DNA of 64,000 nucleotides from assembly GCA_965644295.1 (NCBI GenBank), contig CBFFRP010000442.1:62001-126000 (forward strand). The letters are read 5' to 3'. The stretch's first letter is position 1. The number at the start of each line of letters is the position of its first letter. The DNA comes from Paraphysomonas bandaiensis (lineage: Eukaryota > Chrysophyceae). Of the stretch, positions 58,079 to 64,000 are shown in pieces. Under the pieces are notes generated by a model, which ran no database searches, was not told the DNA's origin, and saw only the letters and a list, made by a program, of their open reading frames with translations. A program made the translations under genes and the position numbers.

Positions 58079-58892
58079 TTATATACAGTTAGAAGTTAGA
58101 TAATTTTTATAATTCTGTTCCCATACTCCTTCCCTACTCTACTATCTACTATATAGCTATATAGCTATGTACTATATAAACTATATATATAATATATACT
58201 ATACACTAGGTTTCGCTAATTTTCCTTGATAATATATAGTTTCATATTTCAACTTCTTTTGAGATGTCACCAACCATGTGTCAATTGAAACTTAGCAGAC
58301 AAGTATAGAGCCACCAGACCTCAGGCCTATGTGAGTATAAAATCAAAAGAATATACAATGGCTGGCCAAAGAATAAAATATGTCACTAAAAGGATTAAAC
58401 CTTACGACAAAGATCAAAACGATAATAGTTCAACATAGAACTCTAAAACTAAATTGCGGTGCGGTGCACCACTACGCGATATCAGTGTCTATTGCTCAAA
58501 TAGATATCAAGAGCACTGGCACTGCATACGTACAAACACAGCAGGCCCATTCGGAGACAGCATCGAACTACACATTATTACCTTACTTCATCTTGTAAGA
58601 TATTGACGCCTGATGAATCCATCGGGTTTTCTTCGAGCTAGTGATAGAAGCAAGAGGACCTCACATGCGTAACGCACAAATCTACATAGAGATAGCGATG
58701 TCAACTGTATTCTATGTATATGTGCTGTATACCACACCCTCATACCGGATGCATATATGCATTATATGCATGCAGAGAGATTGTGGATGTACAGTACTGG
58801 TGTGCTGTATGGGTGTACGCCTACAGCAGAGCTGTATGTTATGGTCACAGTGCACTGTATAGTATCTACGATGGATACTTATACTTAACGAC

Positions 58893-60344
58893 ATGACTTC
58901 ATCTACCAGTGCTGATGTGGTGATAGTGGGGGCCGGCTTATCAGGCATAGGCGCGGCTTATTTTTTACAGCGTAACTGTCGCGATAAGCGTTATATCATA
59001 CTGGAGTCGCGGGATGCCATCGGCGGCACATGGGATCTATTCAGATATCCAGGAATACGATCTGACTCCTCGATGTACACCTTCGGCTACTCGTTCAAGC
59101 CCTGGATTGGAAAGAAGTATATCTCTGATGGGCCCTCTATCTTAAGTTACATTCACTCGACAGCGTCTCAATATAGCATTATGAGTAACATCAAACACGG
59201 ATACTCAGTGCAAACTGCAAGTTGGGATTCCAATGATTCGCGGTGGCATTTAACTGCTCTGAATAAAGCTGGGAATATTGTACACTTTGATTGTAGCTTT
59301 CTATTCATGTGTACTGGGTATTATGACTACCAGAAGGGATATACACCAGAATTTCCAGGTTATAGCAGGTACAAAGGTATTCTGGTGCACCCTCAGCAGT
59401 GGCCATCTGACCTTAACTATGATAATAAGGAGATTGTGGTAGTGGGATCTGGAGCAACTGCTGTTACTTTAGTGCCTGAGTTGGCTAAGAGAGCCAAACA
59501 TGTGACAATGCTACAGCGGTCACCTACTTATATTGCAGCCCTGCCATCAGAAGATTCTTTTGCTAATAGGCTGTATCGTATGTTGCCCGAGAGTATTGCT
59601 TTCTTGGTGATTAGGTGGCGCAGCATTATTAGGCACTATCTCAGCTACTGGTACACTCGGAAAAATCCTCTCAAAGTCAAAGCCATGATAATTGATGGAA
59701 TTAAAGCTTATTTAGGGCCAGAGTTTGATGTGGATAAGCACTTCACGCCAAAATATAACCCTTGGGACCAACGTTTTTGCTTGTGTCCTGATGGAGACTT
59801 TTTTGCTGCTCTCAAGAATAAGTCTGCATCAGTCGTCACGGACCACATCAGTACTTTCACTGAGACTGGAATTTCTTTGCAATCTGGCCAAGAATTGGAA
59901 GCAGATATAATTATAACAGCTACTGGTCTTAACTTGAAGATACTTGGAGGGGTTAAATTTACAGTTGACGGTATGAGATTGGACACCTCACAGTGCTACA
60001 TGTATAAAGGAGCCTTATTCAGTGGAGTTCCAAACCTTGCTTGGTCAATGGGATATACGAACGCGTCATACACCCTCAAGTGTGACCTAACGTGCGAGTA
60101 TGTGACTCGTATTTTAAACTTAATGGACAGGAATGGATACAGGTCTTGTACGCCAACACCTTTGGGACCCCCAATGCCTCAACGTCCTTTGCTGGACCTG
60201 ACTTCCAACTATATTATCAGGAGCATGGAAATGTATCCGAAGCAAGGGAACCGCTTTCCATGGAGATATAATAACAACTACTTTAGAGACGTTCTTATCA
60301 TGCGATATTATCCATTAAGGGACAAGGAATTAGTCTTTGCGTAA
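58893..60344 (+). CDS. Flavin-containing monooxygenase, Baeyer-Villiger (EthA-like) type
   Basis: Intronless, 483 residues. FAD-binding Rossmann motif GAGLSG (13-18), then GGTWDLFRYPGIRSDS, the Baeyer-Villiger fingerprint KGILVHPQQW (161-170), the NADPH-binding motif VVVGSGATAV (about 182-191), and CTGYYDYQKGYTPEFPG, which matches the bacterial EthA-type subgroup closely. The C-terminal ATG-linked motif ITATGLNLKILGG is also present. Such enzymes insert oxygen into ketones or oxidise sulfur and nitrogen compounds using FAD, NADPH and O2. The near-bacterial motifs and absence of introns in an intron-rich neighbourhood suggest acquisition from bacteria, though base composition is like the neighbours. 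The start is the first ATG after a promoter with TGCTGTA motifs. Confidence 0.88.
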   Translation: MTSSTSADVVIVGAGLSGIGAAYFLQRNCRDKRYIILESRDAIGGTWDLFRYPGIRSDSSMYTFGYSFKPWIGKKYISDGPSILSYIHSTASQYSIMSNIKHGYSVQTASWDSNDSRWHLTALNKAGNIVHFDCSFLFMCTGYYDYQKGYTPEFPGYSRYKGILVHPQQWPSDLNYDNKEIVVVGSGATAVTLVPELAKRAKHVTMLQRSPTYIAALPSEDSFANRLYRMLPESIAFLVIRWRSIIRHYLSYWYTRKNPLKVKAMIIDGIKAYLGPEFDVDKHFTPKYNPWDQRFCLCPDGDFFAALKNKSASVVTDHISTFTETGISLQSGQELEADIIITATGLNLKILGGVKFTVDGMRLDTSQCYMYKGALFSGVPNLAWSMGYTNASYTLKCDLTCEYVTRILNLMDRNGYRSCTPTPLGPPMPQRPLLDLTSNYIIRSMEMYPKQGNRFPWRYNNNYFRDVLIMRYYPLRDKELVFA

Positions 60345-62188
60345 CAGACTTACCAAAACTGGAATGTAACATTTCATTGTGAAAAGTATCGTGATGACTC
60401 CCAGTGATTTCTATTTCAGAATACACGACTCACAACATAACAGCATACTGATTTGAATACTTTTTACAGGTAATAAGCGTTTTGCTAGGTGATAATGCAA
60501 TAGTGAAACAAAATGAAATCTTGTTCATTCAATTTTGTTATTAGAATGTTCGCGCTTATACATAGAAAAAGCAGTGACACAAGTTGTAAACAATAAAGAA
60601 GGTACCGAATTTCTTAAATTAATACGTATTATCCACCCAATGGAAGGATTCGAAAACTGTATAACAAATACACTGAGCTATAGTATTATTAGATTTGTCC
60701 CATTTCGACATTAAGGACATAGTGTAGGGATAGCTGGTTCAATCATCAAGCAACGCATTAATATCTAGATTCGCTGACTCTATGCAGTCGTCCACCATCC
60801 CGCCAGCTTATACACAACATACTCAGATGTGAGGGCTACTTTACCGTCTATGCCCCCCCCCACCCTCCCGTGACAACGAACACGCGTGACCATTAAAATA
60901 TTGAAATTACCTACCAGAAAATAAAATCGTGTCGATAGGCTATCCCTTCCCTTGACATCTATATATACTTATTTCAAATTTGTCCTAACGTGACCTACAT
61001 GCGTATGTCGTAGGACAGATAAGGCACTGACTTAGAACTCCTCTCTCTCTGAAAACGAATCGTATTGCCAATAGATCGGGGCTGCATGTCAATTACTTTC
61101 TGTTTACACCTAATGGGTGCCTTAATGTGGTCAAATTGCATTAATTGAAATTGTCAATCATAACTGCAATTGACTCCAGCTAGCTTCAATTAATTGATTA
61201 AAAAATACTCATAAGTTCCTTGTCCCGCCAATATTGGGCTAGCGTCCGATGAGTACAGAAGGTTATATTGGGTCAGCTGACTCTTTCATTCCCACTCTTG
61301 TGCCTAGAAAGTAGAACAGGTATGAATACCGTAGGAGAGTAGTGTGTGTAGAATCGTAGAATCAGTACAATTTCTGTTTACACCTAATGGGTGCCTTAAA
61401 GTGGTCAATATGCGACAAGTAGGATTCTGTTGAGTTCTTAGCAGATCCTGCTACTGACATATATACAATGTATGATGTAATTCACGGCTTGATGCATTCA
61501 ACAAACCTACTCTACACATACCGAATAAGGAATCACTATTCGATAAACAAGCAAGAAGGGATCATCAGGTGTGTATTAAAAAGTGGTCTACTTTCTCATG
61601 GTGTATGACTCCTTCTTAGAAGAGTGTATCAAAGAAAGCCGCAAGTGCATTTTCTACCTTTAGAATCCTTCCGCTACTCACACTGGCTAGAAGCTGTTGC
61701 GATGCGTACTGATTCATTGATTTGTGAAACAAATGGAGCTTTCGACAGAAGCGCTCTATTTAAAAGCGAATACACGAACTGGCGATGAGAAGAATCCCAT
61801 CTAGCAGAGCATTGTTATAAACTGTACACAACACTAGCACTGCACACTATACCATACACAGTACCTCTGGGCCGTATCTTGCGGCTCCAGATTTTTCTGC
61901 CTCCTTCTTGTTTCATGAAACTACAGTGGACTACTGTATCTACAGCACATTTTCACCGAAACTTTCACAAAAATTACGCAGCAAAATCGGATTCTGTGCA
62001 CAAAAATCATTTTTTTACATTTAAAATTCCGAATTTCTGGATTTGGCGGAGCATTTATTTCGGTTACTCACAAGTGACTGAAGATACGCACACACAGCGC
62101 AACAGACGCAAGCAGCACTGCAAGAGCACGATAGTAATCCAATCACTGCCTTCAGGTGCTGCTGTGACAGGAGGGTGCAACTTAAAAC
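60345..62188. other. Intergenic region with a 38-bp dispersed repeat
   Basis: No gene was recognised. TTTCTGTTTACACCTAATGG followed by GTGCCTTAA-GTGGTCAA occurs twice, at about 61097-61134 and 61371-61408, differing at one base. Their 270-bp spacing suggests a worn repeat or repeated regulatory element. The last 250 bp (CTACTGTATCTACAGCACAT) are the promoter of the next gene. Confidence 0.6.
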
Positions 62189-62950
62189 ATGGGAGGTGGA
62201 ATTGCAAGTCATATGCACGCTACTGATCTAAATGATGCTGAGCTCCTTCAGTTACTGGCTATTTGTGCTCATGATGTTTACACTTTCAGTGGAGAATATC
62301 TCGCCGACAAGTTGACTTTGGAATACAATGAAATAGAAGACGGAGCCAACGAGAATGAAATACAATTCGGAGTGTATACGATCAAATCGACGAGCACTGA
62401 TAAAGCGGGACAAAAAATAATGGCATTCCGAGGAAGGAACACACTGAAAACAACGCGACAATTGAGAGATTTCGCATCAGGAGGACAGTACATTCGATCT
62501 GTTCTAGAAATTGCGTGTAGCATGACACAAAAACATGGTGTTCAATGGGTATGTGGACATAGTTTAGGCGGAGCCTTTGCTGAATGTGTATGCTCAAAGC
62601 ATGGAATCGGTGGTGCCGCTTTCAACACATGGGGGCCATATTCATCCTCTCAACCATACAGCTTATTGCTCGGCAATGCATTTACAGGAGTACCTTTCGA
62701 AGTTCACCTCACCTCGGCAGACCCAATGATGCAGTACTGGAACGACCGCCACATCTCAGCACCGAAATGGCACCACCATATGGGAGAAGGCATTAGCGAG
62801 GATTCTGCCGCCAAGATGAGTAGAATACGCAGCCAAATCAATCAGGAATCTCCACCAGAAGATTTAGACAACGCTTTGAACAGTGAGGATGGTAAAGAGT
62901 TGTATAAAATTCACTCCATGGATGAAATGGTGAAACAATTCGTTCAGTAA
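62189..62950 (+). CDS. Lipase class 3-like alpha/beta hydrolase
   Basis: Single exon, 253 residues from the ATG at 62189. An N-terminal cap region (LLQLLAICAHDVYTF) matches the AxxAYxDVY start of lipase-3-like proteins. A strand IMAFRGRNTLKT (about 77-88) corresponds to the FRGT oxyanion region. The nucleophile elbow is GHSLGG (123-128). A likely acid lies in TSADPM, and His195-197 (KWHHHMG) are candidates for the catalytic His. There is no signal peptide, so a cytosolic enzyme acting on lipid esters is likely. The C-terminus is charged. Length is at the short end of the family. The substrate is unknown. Confidence 0.75.
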   Translation: MGGGIASHMHATDLNDAELLQLLAICAHDVYTFSGEYLADKLTLEYNEIEDGANENEIQFGVYTIKSTSTDKAGQKIMAFRGRNTLKTTRQLRDFASGGQYIRSVLEIACSMTQKHGVQWVCGHSLGGAFAECVCSKHGIGGAAFNTWGPYSSSQPYSLLLGNAFTGVPFEVHLTSADPMMQYWNDRHISAPKWHHHMGEGISEDSAAKMSRIRSQINQESPPEDLDNALNSEDGKELYKIHSMDEMVKQFVQ

Positions 62951-63299
62951 TTCTCCGTCGCAGCCAGTCTAGTGTTTTACTTCATAGCAGTTCCATTAGG
63001 TGCACATGATGTATACCATGGTTCCCATTGTTACCTTGTTACATGAAATGTATAATGTACTACAATTATTATTGGCTCTAGAAGTTGCCTTGGCAAGCTT
63101 GTAATGATCTGTAGTGGTGTTGGAACACTGTATCACTACATAATTTCACCAAGCTTCGCAGGTTGTAGTCAACTATAATTGCAATTATTACTTGATGTCC
63201 CTATAAATTGAATTTCGATTACTTGTAATAAATTGATACTAGCTGCAAACACAGCTTGCTCAGCTGTAATTTCATTCCAGAGGCGACAATTCATGCTTA

Positions 63300-63745
63300 A
63301 AAACATAGTGAATGTCTTATTAGTAGCGATAGGTGTTTAAAGGTCTTATTATTATTAGCAATAGTCTTTAAGAATCAGCACCAGTTTAGTAGCTAGAAGA
63401 AAACTAGTCAAGCTAGATAGACGTCTACCTGTAACTAACTAGTACAAACTCTATATATCCTACTATTTAACGCTGTGGAGGCTGCTTGTGTGTCACCGCA
63501 AGCACCAAGGTACAACCACTTTCACTCAAAGCAAATGTAGTGAGCAAAAAACGTTTATATACCTATATACTATATACCTGACATCTACTGACTTCAGGAG
63601 TTTTGATGAATGAAGGTGACCAGCCCAGATGCCTGACTTCAGCATGCAGCCCAGTACCCCGGATGCCTTTGAGATGAGCCCATTCCCGAATGAAATATAT
63701 CCGGTACTTATCACCCATAACACCACTAAAAGGTGCGAGTCCGAC
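63300..63745 (-). mobile_element. Retroelement fragment, family B
   Basis: Same order of blocks as at 10616-11110 and 35020-35460, including GAATGTCTTATTAGTAGCGA, the CTTGTGTGTCACCGCAAGCA tail and GACTTCAGCATGCAGCCCAG, encoding on the minus strand ASGVLGCMLKSGIWAGHLHS. A second tail start at about 63340 shows a partial internal duplication. The remaining bases to 64000 show nothing I can support. Confidence 0.65.
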
Positions 63746-64000
63746 TTTGTTGAGGGGACTTACACCTTAGACAACGTATACGGTGCAGATAGTGTTACTA
63801 TCTTAAATGTCCTTAATAGTAATAATGTAATACTACCCAAGAGTATGGAGGGAGTAATGCATGCAGTATGCAGTCATTCAATCTGTACTTCGTACCAGTG
63901 ACTGAAATTAGTTCCTTGTATTGAAAGCCATCCTTCCAATACTCAAGATATTCGTTTTCCATCTTGCACTTTAACTTTCCCTAGCAATATATTTTACAAG

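Overview
This window is nuclear DNA of a eukaryote, most likely a unicellular one. Genes are split by short introns of roughly 35-200 bp with GT...AG ends. Exons join in frame only after splicing, all three standard stop codons are used, and there are no operons or Shine-Dalgarno sites. The gene content mixes conserved eukaryotic housekeeping genes (Rab5-type VPS9 exchange factor, insulysin, a COX14-like protein, multi-repeat Myb, REEP/HVA22) with a protist-style beta-helix/7TM surface protein and three kinds of transposable element (LINE with RNase H, Ty1/copia, hAT). I cannot name the species; a unicellular relative of animals such as an ichthyosporean would fit, but that is a guess.

Layout from left to right: REEP/HVA22-like gene (66-1611, +); 5'-truncated LINE flanked by a 600-bp direct duplication (1457-4744); VPS9-domain gene (5194-8761, -, 12 exons) head to head with a monoacylglycerol-lipase-like gene (9076-10221, +); repeat; beta-helix membrane protein (11638-16252, -) head to head with a GH25 lysozyme (16788-17619, +); ubiquitin-like-domain gene (18319-20958, -) head to head with a fatty acid/sterol hydroxylase (21326-22254, +); hAT and LINE insertions (22597-24017); 13-repeat Myb gene (24497-27735, -) head to head with an SVOP-like MFS transporter (28350-29915, +); GT4 glycosyltransferase (31969-33375, -) head to head with a small coiled-coil gene (33820-34323, +); repeats (35020-36944); RGG-box gene (37326-37772, -) head to head with glycerol-3-phosphate dehydrogenase (38298-39718, +); MITE-like palindromes and a decayed gene (40175-42460); insulysin (43369-47426, +); a young copia element (48004-53295, -) and older repeat debris to 55125; C2H2 zinc-finger gene (55585-56743, -) head to head with a COX14-like micro-gene (57221-57457, +); Baeyer-Villiger-type monooxygenase (58893-60344, +); class-3-lipase-like gene (62189-62950, +); repeat.

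The strongest large-scale pattern is architectural. Seven of the gene pairs are divergent with only about 310-615 bp between start codons, and genes otherwise meet tail to tail. The recognisable transposable elements lie in tail-to-tail or 3' gaps and none lies in the seven head-to-head promoter gaps. Those promoter gaps instead carry (ATGT)n tetranucleotide arrays, a recurring TGCTGTA/TACAGCA motif and a CGGTATA-type element. Apart from shared promoters I see no sign that the genes form one pathway; several products (VPS9 protein, REEP, lipases, hydroxylase, transporter, glycosyltransferase, lysozyme) act in the endomembrane or secretory system, but this may be chance.
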